Source: Bacilli bacterium (GTDB lineage Bacteria; Bacillota_I; Bacilli_A; RF39; UBA660). From it: a stretch of 64,000 bases of DNA. Under the pieces are notes generated by a model. The model was not told the DNA's origin. It ran no database searches and saw only the letters and a list, made by a program, of their open reading frames with translations. Below are positions 1 through 8,655 of the stretch, piece after piece (position 1 is the first letter of the stretch; each line of letters starts with the position of its first letter). Position numbers and translations under genes: made by a program. The stretch is taken from assembly GCA_900772095.1 (NCBI GenBank), contig CAAGQJ010000030.1, positions 1 to 64,000 of the forward strand, read 5' to 3'.

Positions 1-276
1 AAAAATTTAAATAATTTAGTAAACTTATTTTTGGATATTGCTGAAAATAATGCAGAAAGAAGTATAACTATGTATATGGAAGATTGGAAAAATGAAGTAG
101 AAAATTCCCTAAAAGTTTTCCATTATGAAGTTTTAGAAGGAAAAGGAAAAATCTCACATAAACAAGCAGTCGAAAAAGCGGAAAACGAATATGAAAAATA
201 TAAAATTATACAGGATAAGAATTATATGTCAGATTTTGATAGATTATTAAGTGAAACAAAGCAAATTGAAAATTAA
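1..276 (+). CDS. RhuM-family protein, C-terminal fragment (cut by window edge)
   Basis: The reading frame is open to base 1, so this is the 3' end of a longer gene. The last 91 codons resemble the C-terminus of the RhuM virulence-protein family: a YMEDW-type segment, then GKISHKQAVEKAENEYEKY, then SDFDRLLSETK near the end. RhuM proteins are common on mobile elements and next to restriction systems; their biochemical role is not settled. It lies beside decayed genes, which fits accessory DNA. Whether the gene is intact cannot be judged because the N-terminus is outside the window. Confidence 0.6.
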   Translation, partial: KNLNNLVNLFLDIAENNAERSITMYMEDWKNEVENSLKVFHYEVLEGKGKISHKQAVEKAENEYEKYKIIQDKNYMSDFDRLLSETKQIEN

Positions 277-379
277 TAAATTACACATTGGATAAAAAAG
301 TAAAAATTGATATAATCATATTAGATGAACGGATGTGAACAATGTCCACAAGAAGTCCACATTAGAGAAATACTTATAG

Positions 380-536
380 TACAGATAATATTATAAATAC
401 AAATAATATAGATGTTACTTAGTCTGATAAACAAGGAAATACGAATAATACTATAAGTATAAATAATACTGATAATATGGGAACATCCACTACTTGTGGC
501 AGTGGTAAGAAGTACAAACAATGATGTGGTAAATAG
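380..536 (+). pseudogene. Decayed SEC-C zinc-motif remnant
   Basis: Read in the frame of position 480, the segment gives T-T-C-G-S-G-K-K-Y-K-Q, a stop (TGA at 522-524), C-G-K and a final TAG. This matches the SEC-C motif CPCGSGKKYKxCCG found at the end of SecA and in small SEC-C proteins. The first cysteine is lost and one of the paired cysteine codons has become TGA. Further upstream the frame has more stops (for example in 380-420). I read it as the tail of a dead SEC-C protein; the parent gene cannot be identified. Confidence 0.45.
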
Positions 537-613
537 CTTATTTTATAAGGGCTTGTACAATTGAAATTAGTCAAAAAACACTAAATTGTGTGCAAAATCA
601 TTAAATTGCGTGC

Positions 614-652
614 AATTTGTGTGCAAAAAACAAAAAATCATGCACACAAATT
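614..652. repeat. Perfect 12-bp inverted repeat
   Basis: AATTTGTGTGCA at 614-625 is mirrored exactly by TGCACACAAATT at 641-652, with a 15-base spacer. Related GTGTGCAA/GCGTGCAA motifs occur just upstream (about 588-613). It could be an operator, a recombination site or an RNA hairpin; nothing nearby decides. Confidence 0.5.
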
Positions 653-656
653 CATG

Positions 657-682
657 AAATCAACATTCGTGTTGATTTTTTT
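657..682 (+). terminator. Intrinsic terminator-like hairpin
   Basis: A 9-bp stem (657-665 with 670-678) closes a TTCG tetraloop and runs into a T tract ending at 682. No intact gene sits immediately upstream, so it probably ended a gene that has decayed. Confidence 0.6.
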
Positions 683-833
683 CGTTCTCTAAAAGATTTA
701 GAAGAGGAAAAAATTTATGGCACAAGTGAGCACTGTCAAATTAATTAAAAATTAAATTCAGCCAAAAGTAATTTCTAATATAAAATTTAAGTAAAATTTA
801 TGTTGATTTAATAAAACTAATGATATTAAATGA

Positions 834-839
834 TATAAT
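834..839 (+). promoter_or_regulatory. Extended -10 promoter upstream of the broken regulator
   Basis: TATAAT preceded by TGA (an extended -10) lies about 20 bases upstream of the start region at 860; the ribosome binding site AAGGAAGTG is at 847-855. No convincing -35 is visible. It would drive the regulator remnant and the PfkB-SIS gene behind it. Confidence 0.4.
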
Positions 840-859
840 AAAATAAAGGAAGTGAAAAA

Positions 860-1219
860 ATGGGCAAAATATCAAAGCTATTCAAATGTTAAATTATCTG
901 AATACAGGTAATAAATATACCGTAAAGGAACTCTTAGAAAAATAGGTATTACTGAACGCATGGTTAGATATTATAAAGTTGAATTAGAACAGGCAGGAAT
1001 TCCAGTAGAAACTTTTAGCAGAATTTTATAGGAGATTTATATTTCTCTAGTCCATATAGTTGGAGAGATCCGTGTAGTACAAATCCATATGAAGACTCTT
1101 TAGGAATTTTTGATTTAAATAGAAGAAAAATACTAGAATGTTTAGCAAAAAATGGCGACTATTCTAAAAAGAGTGAAGTATTATATGTAAAAAGGATGGT
1201 AAAAAATGAGAATAATTAG
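860..1219 (+). pseudogene. Frameshifted helix-turn-helix transcriptional regulator
   Basis: Pieces in different frames join into one recognisable protein: an ATG at 860, then IQMLNYLNTGNKYTVKEL, then IGITERMVRYYKVELEQAG and IPVETF, and finally a piece of about 60 residues running from 1019 to the TAG at 1217-1219. The first part resembles the N-terminal HTH_11 domain of YafY/WYL-type or DeoR-type regulators. At least two frameshifts in the HTH part and one before the last piece are needed to restore it. The tail overlaps the start of the next gene by 14 bases, so the two were probably an operon and the regulator may once have controlled the kinase gene. Confidence 0.6.
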
Positions 1220-3170
1220 TATTGGAGATTTAGTTACAGATTTTTATTATAAAAATGGCAAATTGGTAGGAGTAAATGGTGGAATGACTTCACATAATGT
1301 AATTGCTAATATTGCTAAACTCGGTTTAGAAACATCTGTTTGTGGTGTTTGTGGGAACGATACGGCAGGTACTATAGCAATTAATAGTTTAAAGGAGGTT
1401 GGAACAAATACTGATAATGTGAAAATTATTGAAGATATAAATACACGTTGCTTTCATGTCTCATATCAAGAATTGAATGGTAAATTGGAGTTTACTTCAA
1501 AAAAAAGATGTCCTATTTGCAATATAAAAAGATGGTATGATGAAAGTAAAATAGAAGCAAACGATATTTTGAAACGAATAAGTCCTGATGATGTTTTAGT
1601 TTTTGATAATTTAAATAAGAAAAGTCAAATTATCATAGATAATTGTGATAATAGAAAAATGTTGGATTTAGGACAATATTTTGAATTAGAAGATTACGAT
1701 GATGATGATATTGTTGAAAAAATAAAAAATAAATTTGATTTTATAAATTTAAATGAACGAGTTGAAAAATATTTAAAAAATAGATTTTCCATAAAATCAT
1801 TGGAAGATATATATAATATATTGCATCCTAAAATGATAATAGTTACTAGAGGAAAAAAAGGTGCAGATTTTGTTTTTGATAATAATAAAGTCAATAAAGA
1901 GTTAAGTAATCCTGAGGTAGAAATTGACCCAACAGGAGCTGGGGATGCATTTTTTTCGATGTTTATTTGTGAATATATAAAGAATAATTATATTATTGAT
2001 TATAAATTTATAGATTCAACTTTTGAAAAGGCAACTAAACTTACAAAAAAGGTTGTAAAAAAATTTGGTGCAAGAGGACATATACAAAATTTATATAAAA
2101 TAAAAAAAGTGAAAGATTTTTGTACTTGCAGTAATTTTGATATTTCATTAAGAAAACAAATAAAAAGATGTAATATAAATATCAATAATTTAGAAACAAG
2201 AATAATTAATGCTATTAATAGTAGTGCTTATGATAAGTTAACTAAAATAGATTTTGAAAGTTTAAATAATAGCATTTTTGTAGGAACTGGTGGTTCTTTT
2301 GCAGGCGCAAAATTTTCATCTAAACTTATTAATCATTTATATGGAATAAATACAATGGCTTTATATCCTAGAGACCTATATTATAGAAACAATAATAGTG
2401 TTGATTCAGTATTTTTGTTTACTTACTCAGGAACAACAAATGATTTGCTTGTATCAACAAGTTTAATTGATAACGATAATAAATATATTATAACAAAAGG
2501 TGAATTGCAAAAGGTTGTAACAAAAACTGGAATATCTAAAAATAATGTTATTTCATATCGAACAGGCACAAATAAAGGAAAAGAGAGAGGATTCTTATCT
2601 TTTGAAGGAGCATTGGCTCCAGCTAGTTTATTTTTAAAATTATATTTTGAAAGAAAATCAAAAAATAATATTGAAGAGTTTATTAGAGATAGTATAAATT
2701 ATTGGAAAAATTACTTTGACAAATATTTTAAAGAAAATCAAAAAATGCTAAAAGAATTTTTAAAAGAAGGAAATAGTTTTAATATTTTTACAGGAGATTT
2801 TACTGAATCTGCTGGTAGTGATTTAGAAAGTAAAATAATTGAGTCTGGTATATATAATTGTTTAATTCATGAAAAGAAAAATTTTTCACATGGAAGATTT
2901 ATTAATTACGAGCATTTAAGTCATAATAAAAATATTTATTTAAAGCAGAAAACTACAAGTTTATATGAGAAAAAGTTATTGGAATATTTAGAAAAAGATC
3001 AAAATTTGATAATTGAAAGTAGATATGATGGAATATTATGTGAGTATGATTTATTAATTTCATCTCAATATTTAATATATTATATATCAAATTTTCTAAA
3101 TATAGATATTTCAAAACCTACGTATAACGAAGATGCAATGAAAATTTATTTTTATAAAGGTGAATTATAG
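1206..3170 (+). CDS. PfkB-family sugar kinase fused to a SIS domain
   Basis: The 654-residue protein has two parts. Residues 1-300 are a ribokinase/PfkB-type kinase: an N-terminal GDLVTDF-like strand, a GGMTSHNVIANIAKLG substrate lid, and the catalytic signature DPTGAGDAFF at 241-250 with D247 as the expected base. A CPxC pair (C102, C105) lies in the insertion where PfkB enzymes have lid or substrate loops. Residues 340-650 are a sugar isomerase (SIS) domain, with GTGGS at 360-364 and YSGTTND at 407-413, the phosphosugar-binding serine/threonine loops. The expected logic is phosphorylation of a sugar or nucleoside followed by isomerisation or sensing of the phosphosugar; the substrate is unknown. 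The frame is intact although its regulator upstream has decayed. No transporter lies nearby. Confidence 0.75.
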   Translation: MRIISIGDLVTDFYYKNGKLVGVNGGMTSHNVIANIAKLGLETSVCGVCGNDTAGTIAINSLKEVGTNTDNVKIIEDINTRCFHVSYQELNGKLEFTSKKRCPICNIKRWYDESKIEANDILKRISPDDVLVFDNLNKKSQIIIDNCDNRKMLDLGQYFELEDYDDDDIVEKIKNKFDFINLNERVEKYLKNRFSIKSLEDIYNILHPKMIIVTRGKKGADFVFDNNKVNKELSNPEVEIDPTGAGDAFFSMFICEYIKNNYIIDYKFIDSTFEKATKLTKKVVKKFGARGHIQNLYKIKKVKDFCTCSNFDISLRKQIKRCNININNLETRIINAINSSAYDKLTKIDFESLNNSIFVGTGGSFAGAKFSSKLINHLYGINTMALYPRDLYYRNNNSVDSVFLFTYSGTTNDLLVSTSLIDNDNKYIITKGELQKVVTKTGISKNNVISYRTGTNKGKERGFLSFEGALAPASLFLKLYFERKSKNNIEEFIRDSINYWKNYFDKYFKENQKMLKEFLKEGNSFNIFTGDFTESAGSDLESKIIESGIYNCLIHEKKNFSHGRFINYEHLSHNKNIYLKQKTTSLYEKKLLEYLEKDQNLIIESRYDGILCEYDLLISSQYLIYYISNFLNIDISKPTYNEDAMKIYFYKGEL

Positions 3171-3294
3171 ATTGTTATATAAAAATAAAAATGTTATAAT
3201 TTTAAGTAGAGAATGAATGCTGATGATAACAATGTGTGCACTTTCAATAAAAATCTACGTTTTTAATTATAATGCAATGGTAGAATGGGATTTA

Positions 3295-3323
3295 TTGACA
3301 AATAGATGAATATGTGTTATAAT
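3295..3323 (+). promoter_or_regulatory. Sigma-A promoter of the J-domain gene
   Basis: TTGACA at 3295-3300 and TATAAT at 3318-3323 are both perfect, with a 17-base spacer. The start codon follows 25 bases after the -10. Confidence 0.85.
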
Positions 3324-3348
3324 AACTGACCGTGAAAGAGGGGTTATT

Positions 3349-4362
3349 ATGACAATAGTAGAGGCTATGAGAGTGCTTTGTGTTAATAAACAAGATACTT
3401 TAGAAGAAATAAAAGTAAAATATCGTGCAATGGCAAAAAAGTATCATCCTGATGTATATGCTGGTAATAATTCTAAAGAAAAGATGCAGGAAATTAATAT
3501 GGCATATGATTATATTAAAAAACACTATAATGAAATGAGTAGCACAAGTACTTGTGAAAATATTAATAAAGTAAATAATAATGATAGTAGTAATAATACT
3601 TATAATAAACAGACTGATTATAGGGAAATTTATGATAAGTATACTAGAATTTTTGGTATAAATACTGGATATGAAAGTTTTATGATAATGTATAAAGAAT
3701 TATCGAAGTATGGAAATTTATCAGATTTTGCTACTTTTCTTGTAAGTGATTTTGCTAGTATGGTGTTTTATGCAAAGCAACTTCGAAAAGATGTTTATGA
3801 TTTGTATTGTTTTATGAAGAAAACGAAAGTTGATATTACTTCTACTGATAAGTTTGTTGAAATATTGAGAAAATTAGTTTTGAAGCAAGATGAATTATGT
3901 AAAAAAATAGGAAAGTCTAGTGATACGCTTTATAATGAATTTTTAATTGATGATACTAAGGAATCAGGTCATAATTTTATTGCTTGGTTAAAGAATGAAA
4001 TTGTGATTAAGGAATATTGTCAATTGCTAAATAAGACTAAGAAGGAACTTTATTATCAGTATTTATGTGCTTTAAAATTTGTTTCAGATGAATTAACATT
4101 TTTGGAGTGGTTAAGTAGTAGAAAAAATGTTCAAAAAGTATGTAATTTATTGAAAGTATCAGAATATAAATTATTAACATTGTGGCAAGCAGAGAGAAAT
4201 CAAGGTGTTACTTATGATAATTTTGTTGATTGGATTACGAACAAGTTAGTTGAGTTATTATATATGGATATAGATATAAATAACAATATAGATTTAATTT
4301 CTAGAAAAAATAGGATAAAATATAGAGAATATAATGAAAATAATACGAAAAAGATATGCTAG
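3349..4362 (+). CDS. J-domain (DnaJ-like) protein
   Basis: The first 65 residues form a J domain with the HPD tripeptide at 33-35 (KKYHPDVYAG), which in DnaJ-family co-chaperones stimulates DnaK ATPase. The remaining 270 residues have no G/F region, zinc fingers or C-terminal DnaJ domain, so this is a type III J protein with a private helical C-terminus of unknown client. Its own strong promoter and terminator make it a single-gene unit. A start at 3349 is supported by GAGGGG directly upstream. The J domain is secure; the client and process are not known. Confidence 0.85.
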   Translation: MTIVEAMRVLCVNKQDTLEEIKVKYRAMAKKYHPDVYAGNNSKEKMQEINMAYDYIKKHYNEMSSTSTCENINKVNNNDSSNNTYNKQTDYREIYDKYTRIFGINTGYESFMIMYKELSKYGNLSDFATFLVSDFASMVFYAKQLRKDVYDLYCFMKKTKVDITSTDKFVEILRKLVLKQDELCKKIGKSSDTLYNEFLIDDTKESGHNFIAWLKNEIVIKEYCQLLNKTKKELYYQYLCALKFVSDELTFLEWLSSRKNVQKVCNLLKVSEYKLLTLWQAERNQGVTYDNFVDWITNKLVELLYMDIDINNNIDLISRKNRIKYREYNENNTKKIC

Positions 4363-4377
4363 AAATATCTTTTTTTT
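4348..4377 (+). terminator. Terminator of the J-domain gene
   Basis: The stem AAAAAGATAT with ATATCTTTTT runs into seven T residues and overlaps the stop codon of the preceding gene. Confidence 0.75.
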
Positions 4378-4379
4378 GT

Positions 4380-4387
4380 GATATAAT
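4380..4387 (+). promoter_or_regulatory. Extended -10 promoter of the carboxypeptidase gene
   Basis: TATAAT at 4382-4387 is preceded by TGA, giving an extended -10 element; no good -35 is present. The start codon follows at 4419 behind AGAGGGTG. Confidence 0.55.
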
Positions 4388-4418
4388 GAAATTGTATTAA
4401 AATAAAGAGGGTGTAAAT

Positions 4419-5651
4419 ATGAAGAAGGTTTATAAGTTTTTTGTTCTTTTTATAAGTTTTTTTATTTTTTGTTATCCATGTTTTGCTTTTGATATTAAAA
4501 GTGATAAAGCGATACTCATTAATTTAAATGATGGTAGTGTTATTTATTCTAAGAAAAGTGATGAAAAAACTTCTATTGCGTCATTAACTAAAATGATGAC
4601 TGCTATTGTTGTACTTGAAAATGTTGATGATTTAGATGAAAAGGTTTATATTACTAATGAAGATTAGGTTGGTTTAGTGGAAAATGATGCAAGTGTTGCT
4701 AATTTTGTTAGGTATAGGAAGTATAGTTATTTGGAACTTTTATATGGACTTATGTTACCTTCTGGAGCTGATGCTGCGAATGCTTTGTCTAGATTGGTTG
4801 GGGGTAATATTCCTAACTTCGTTAAGATGATGAATAAAAAAGCCAAAGAACTTGAACTTGATAATACTTGTTTTGCTAATTCTACGGGATTAGATGATAA
4901 AGATAATTATTCTACTGCTAGTGATATGGCAAAATTGTTAGAGTATGGAATTAAAAATGAGACATTTAAGAAGATAATTACGACAATGAAGTATGAGACT
5001 CATGATGGTATTATTTTGAGACATACTATTGATAAATATAGTAAAATGCGTGATATTACAATACCTGGTTTATTGGGCGGTAAAACTGGTAATACAGATG
5101 ATGCTGGTGTTTGTCTTGCTTCAATAGCAGAACATGACGGGATTTCTTATTTGCTTGTTGTACTTAATGCTACATTTCCTTATCAATTACTTGATACTAA
5201 GACAATATATGAATATTATATGAATAATTATGGTTATAATATTTTAGTAAGTAAGGGAGATACCTTGGTAACATTAAATACTTTATATACTAAAGATAAG
5301 AGTGTAGATGTTGTTTCTTTAAAGGATTATTCATATTATATGGATAATAATTATGATAAGTCTAAAGTTTCATTAAAATATGATGGTACTAGAACAGTTA
5401 CTTTTAATAATAAAAAAGGTGATAAACTTGGAAAAGTTAGTGTATTTTATGATGGAAAGTTACTTGAAACTATAGATGTATTTCTAGATAGGGATATGAG
5501 CTTTAGTTTACTTAGTTTTATTAATTATAATATTTTCTATTTTATTTTAGGATTTGTTTTGTTAGTTGTTTTTGTTATTATTTTATTGATTATAAGGCAT
5601 AAGAATAAAATTAAGAATGAGTTTATTATAAAGTGTGATGAAATTTTATAA
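4419..5651 (+). pseudogene. D-alanyl-D-alanine carboxypeptidase (DacF/DacA type) with an in-frame TAG
   Basis: This is a peptidase S11 penicillin-binding protein that trims the terminal D-Ala of peptidoglycan stem peptides outside the membrane. A signal peptide occupies residues 1-23, and the nucleophile motif SLTK is at 55-58. After residue 82 (ITNED) the frame meets TAG at 4665-4667 and then continues, in the same frame and with good homology, through ENDASVANF, the SGADAANAL motif, GGKTGNTDDAG (the KTG box) and a C-terminal membrane anchor. Nothing else is missing. The second half could start at GTG 4677, but it has no ribosome binding site and no signal peptide and would lack the active serine. 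Possible explanations are a recent nonsense mutation, a base error or TAG readthrough. Confidence 0.8.
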
Positions 5652-5657
5652 TATTTA

Positions 5658-5686
5658 TTGTTAATTTTTTCTTGTTAAGATATAAT
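5658..5686 (+). promoter_or_regulatory. Promoter of prfB
   Basis: TTGTTA at 5658-5663 and TATAAT at 5681-5686 are separated by 17 bases and lie just upstream of the GGGAGG ribosome binding site of prfB. Confidence 0.6.
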
Positions 5687-5708
5687 TTATATATATTTGG
5701 GAGGAATT

Positions 5709-6804
5709 ATGGAAATCAATGAGATTAGAAGACTATTTAATAGTTATTTGGTAGATGTTAATGAATTATGGAGGTTTCTTTGACGTAGATTCTAAGTTAA
5801 AGAGAATTGATGAACTTCAAAGTTTAATTAACAATGGTAATATATGGAATGACAGGGAAGAAGCAAATAAAATAATTGATGAACAATCTGTTTTGAAGAA
5901 AAGTATTTCTCTTATATGTTCATTGAAGGATGAAATTGTATCTTCTTTGGAACTTTTAGATTTGTTAGAAGAAGCGTATGATGAATCTGTTTTGGATTCT
6001 ATTGTTCTATCTCTTAAACCTTTAGAGGAAAAACTTAATAAGGTTAAACTTGAAATGTTGTTGTCTAAAGAGTATGATCATATGGATTGTATATTGGAAG
6101 TTCATGCTGGTGCTGGAGGGACAGAAGCTTGTGATTGGGCTAGTATGCTTTTTAGAATGTATAATAGATGGGCTTTAAATAAGGGTTATAAAGTTGAACT
6201 TACTTGTTATTTGGATGGGGATGAAGCTGGAATAAAGAAGGCTTCTATGTTAGTTAAGGGTCTTAATGCTTATGGGTATTTGAAGTGTGAAAAGGGTGTT
6301 CATAGATTGGTTAGGTTATCTCCATTTGATGCGAATAATAAGAGGCATACTTCGTTTGCTTCAGTTGATGTGACCCCTTTATTCGATAAGAATGTTGATA
6401 TTGAACTTAAAGAGGAGGATTTAAAGATTGATGTTTATCATTCTAGTGGTGCAGGTGGGCAATCTGTAAATACTACTGATAGCGCGGTTAGAATTACACA
6501 TCTTCCTACTAAAATTGTTGTTACTTGTCAAAATGAAAGAAGTCAGTTAAAGAATAAAGAAAAGGCAATTGAAATATTGAAGAATAAGTTAAAGATGCTT
6601 GAAATAGAAAAGAAGGAGAAAGAATTATCTAATTTAAAAGGTGATAATGTTAATATAGAATTTGGTTCTCAGATTAGGAGTTATGTGATGCATCCATATT
6701 CTATGGTTAAGGATCATAGAACTAATGTTGAAACAAGTAATGTTTCTAAGGTTTTAGATGGTGATATTGATATGTTTATAGAAGAATATTTAAGGAGAAT
6801 TTAG
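5709..6804 (+). CDS. prfB: Peptide chain release factor 2, programmed +1 frameshift
   Basis: RF2 reads UGA and UAA stop codons. Translation starts at ATG 5709 (ribosome binding site GGGAGG) and runs 24 codons to CTT TGA C at 5778-5784. An internal Shine-Dalgarno-like GGAGG sits at 5770-5774. Slipping one base forward on CTT (skipping T5781) joins the main frame, which continues with DVDSKLKRIDELQ to the TAG at 6802-6804, giving about 364 residues, the normal RF2 length. The peptidyl-hydrolase GGQ motif lies in SSGAGGQSVN. As in most bacteria, RF2 abundance should set its own frameshift rate. The site also proves that UGA acts as a stop here. The gene is followed after one base by a YitT-type gene. 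Confidence 0.96.
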
Positions 6805-6805
6805 T

Positions 6806-7675
6806 ATGGTTGAGGCTAGTTTTGATGTTATAAAAAGTATTTATAAGGATCAGAAAGTCAAAAGGTTTATTCAAATGGTATTTGGTATATTTTTGGCTTG
6901 TCTTGGTTTTAATTTGTTTTTGTTACCTAATAATATAGTTTTTGGTGGAGTATCTGGTCTTAGTATCATAGCAGTTAAGTATTTTAATATTAGTTCTTCT
7001 ATGTTTGTTTTGCTTGCTGATATAGTTTTGCTTGTTGTTAGTTTTATATTTTTAGGTAAAGAAAAAACTGTTCATTCTATATGTGGTTCTATTCTTTTTC
7101 CTATTATTTTATATTTAACTCGTAATATTTCTAGTATAATTTCTCTTGATTCTAATGATTTGTTACTTTCTTCTGTTATGGGTGGTGTTTTATATGGTGT
7201 AGGTGTAGGACTTGCTTTTAAAGCAGGTTATTCTACTGGTGGAACTGATATTATAAAACAACTTTTGAATAAGTATTTTAATATAAGCATGGGGAATGCT
7301 ACTTTAATAGCAGATGGAGTTATAGTTTTAGGTGGTGCTTTTGTATTTGGATGGACTAAATTTATGTATGCAATGATTATTGTATATTTAATTAGTGTTT
7401 TAACAGATAAAGTTCTTTTGGGTATTTCTGATAAGAAGGCTTTTTATATAATAACGGAAAAACAGGAGGAAATATCTTCATTTATTATTAATGAACTTCA
7501 TCATAGTGTAACGATATTGGATGCTAAGGGAGGTTATAGTAATGCAAAAAATCCTGTTTTGTTTACTGTTATTCCTACTAAAGAGTATTTTAAGTTTAAA
7601 CAGGGAATTAATCATATAGATAAGAAAGCTTTTTGGACTGTTATAGATGCTTATGAAGTTCTTGGTGGTGCTTAA
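6806..7675 (+). CDS. YitT-family membrane protein (first of a tandem pair)
   Basis: The 289-residue protein has five or six hydrophobic helices in the first 200 residues, with LLPNNIVFGGVSGLS and AGYSTGGTDIIKQLLNKY, the hallmark glycine-rich stretches of the YitT (DUF161) membrane family. A soluble C-terminal DUF2179-type domain follows from about residue 215. Family members are inner-membrane proteins of unproven function. It starts one base after prfB ends, so it is probably co-transcribed with prfB. Confidence 0.85.
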   Translation: MVEASFDVIKSIYKDQKVKRFIQMVFGIFLACLGFNLFLLPNNIVFGGVSGLSIIAVKYFNISSSMFVLLADIVLLVVSFIFLGKEKTVHSICGSILFPIILYLTRNISSIISLDSNDLLLSSVMGGVLYGVGVGLAFKAGYSTGGTDIIKQLLNKYFNISMGNATLIADGVIVLGGAFVFGWTKFMYAMIIVYLISVLTDKVLLGISDKKAFYIITEKQEEISSFIINELHHSVTILDAKGGYSNAKNPVLFTVIPTKEYFKFKQGINHIDKKAFWTVIDAYEVLGGA

Positions 7676-7676
7676 T

Positions 7677-8519
7677 ATGAGTAAGACGAGAATTAAGAAG
7701 GCTTTTTCTTTGATTTTTTTGCTTTTTTGGGGAGCTCTTGTATACAATTTACTTTCTAGACCTGTTGACCTTATTACAGGTGGAACTGGGAGTATCGCAA
7801 TTATTTTAGAGTTTTTGTTTAATTTTGACCCTTCTATTACGATATTTGTTATTTATTCTATACTTTTTTTACTTTGTTTATTGACTTTGAGTAAGGATGA
7901 TATTATTGCTGCTGCTATTGTTACGATAGTTTATCCAATATTTGTTGAATTGACTTTAAATATTAGTAATATTATTTATATTGAAGTTGATAATACTTTG
8001 TTAATAGCGTTAATATCTGGAGTTTTAAATGGTGTAATAAATGGTTTTATTTATAAGCTTGATTTAAATCCTGGCGGTCTTGGGATAATAAGTAAAGTTG
8101 TTTCTAAGTATTATAATATTTCTGTTACTAAAGTTAGTTTATTTTTGAACACTTTAATAATTATGTTTGGTGCTGTTTTATTTGGGATTAATATGATTTT
8201 ATATGCAGTAGTATATTTATATATTTCTAAAGTTGTTAGTGATAGAATTATTATAGGTATATCTAGGAATAAGGTTTTTCATGTTTTATCTATTAAATAT
8301 AAAGAAATTAAGAAAGTTTTATCAGATGAGTTTTTAATTGATTGTACTATATATGATGTTAAAAATAGTGATAAAAAGTTTTTGATGGTGGTGGTTTCTA
8401 ATAAGGATTATTATTTGGTAAAGGAAGTTATAAAGAAAATAGATTGTGAGGCTTTTTCTTTTATATCTGATGGTTATGAGGTTAAGGGTGAGAATAGACT
8501 TATTAGAGTGAAGAATTGA
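7677..8519 (+). CDS. YitT-family membrane protein (second of a tandem pair)
   Basis: This 280-residue paralogue of the preceding gene keeps the same plan: membrane helices with SRPVDLITGGTGS and LNPGGLGIISKVVSKYYN in place of the family glycine motifs, then a C-terminal DUF2179-like domain. ATG 7677 is preferred over upstream in-frame codons because it follows the previous stop directly and has GGTGGTG before it; the frame does extend upstream inside the previous gene. The pair may form a heteromeric complex, but that is inference. Confidence 0.8.
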   Translation: MSKTRIKKAFSLIFLLFWGALVYNLLSRPVDLITGGTGSIAIILEFLFNFDPSITIFVIYSILFLLCLLTLSKDDIIAAAIVTIVYPIFVELTLNISNIIYIEVDNTLLIALISGVLNGVINGFIYKLDLNPGGLGIISKVVSKYYNISVTKVSLFLNTLIIMFGAVLFGINMILYAVVYLYISKVVSDRIIIGISRNKVFHVLSIKYKEIKKVLSDEFLIDCTIYDVKNSDKKFLMVVVSNKDYYLVKEVIKKIDCEAFSFISDGYEVKGENRLIRVKN

Positions 8520-8542
8520 AAATCAATATGGTTTTCTTTTTT
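8518..8542 (+). terminator. Terminator after the prfB-yitT operon
   Basis: A 7-bp stem (GAAAATC 8518-8524 with GGTTTTC 8530-8536) around AATAT is followed by a T run. Confidence 0.75.
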
Positions 8543-8620
8543 GTTTATTTTGTTAATTATAGATTTGTTGACAGCAAATTTGATAAAATTGATATTTTTG
8601 TCGCATTGTGTAATAAAAAA

Positions 8621-8629
8621 TGTTATAAT
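8621..8629 (+). promoter_or_regulatory. Extended -10 promoter of ftsEX
   Basis: TGT precedes TATAAT at 8624-8629. A consensus TTGACA at 8568-8573 lies upstream with GATATT 17 bases after it, a possible second start. Confidence 0.5.
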
Positions 8630-8655
8630 GGTATTACAAGGGAGAGTGTTGTCAT

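Larger units (their letters stand above)
277..859. other. Long gene-poor stretch with decayed sequence
   Basis: No intact gene is visible in these 583 bases. They hold a SEC-C-like remnant (380-536), an inverted repeat (614-652), a terminator-like hairpin (657-682) and an extended -10 sequence (834-839) in front of the broken regulator. The rest is low-complexity AT-rich sequence with no feature I can support. Confidence 0.6.

Noticed and set aside
4653..4680. Alternative genetic code with TAG as a sense codon
   Set aside because: TAG and TGA both end many intact genes here, and the prfB site needs TGA as a stop. The TAG in the carboxypeptidase is better explained as a local event.
5778..5784. 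Apparent frameshift mutation or pseudogene in prfB
   Set aside because: The CTT TGA C slip site with an internal GGAGG upstream is the conserved programmed frameshift of RF2, and the joined product has normal length.
7647..7676. Upstream extension of the second YitT gene into the first
   Set aside because: The frame is open, but the ATG at 7677 directly follows the previous stop and gives the usual YitT N-terminus.
8598..8604. TGTCGCA before ftsE as a Spo0A box
   Set aside because: It has a mismatch at a core position and no second half; a single imperfect heptamer in AT-rich DNA is weak evidence.
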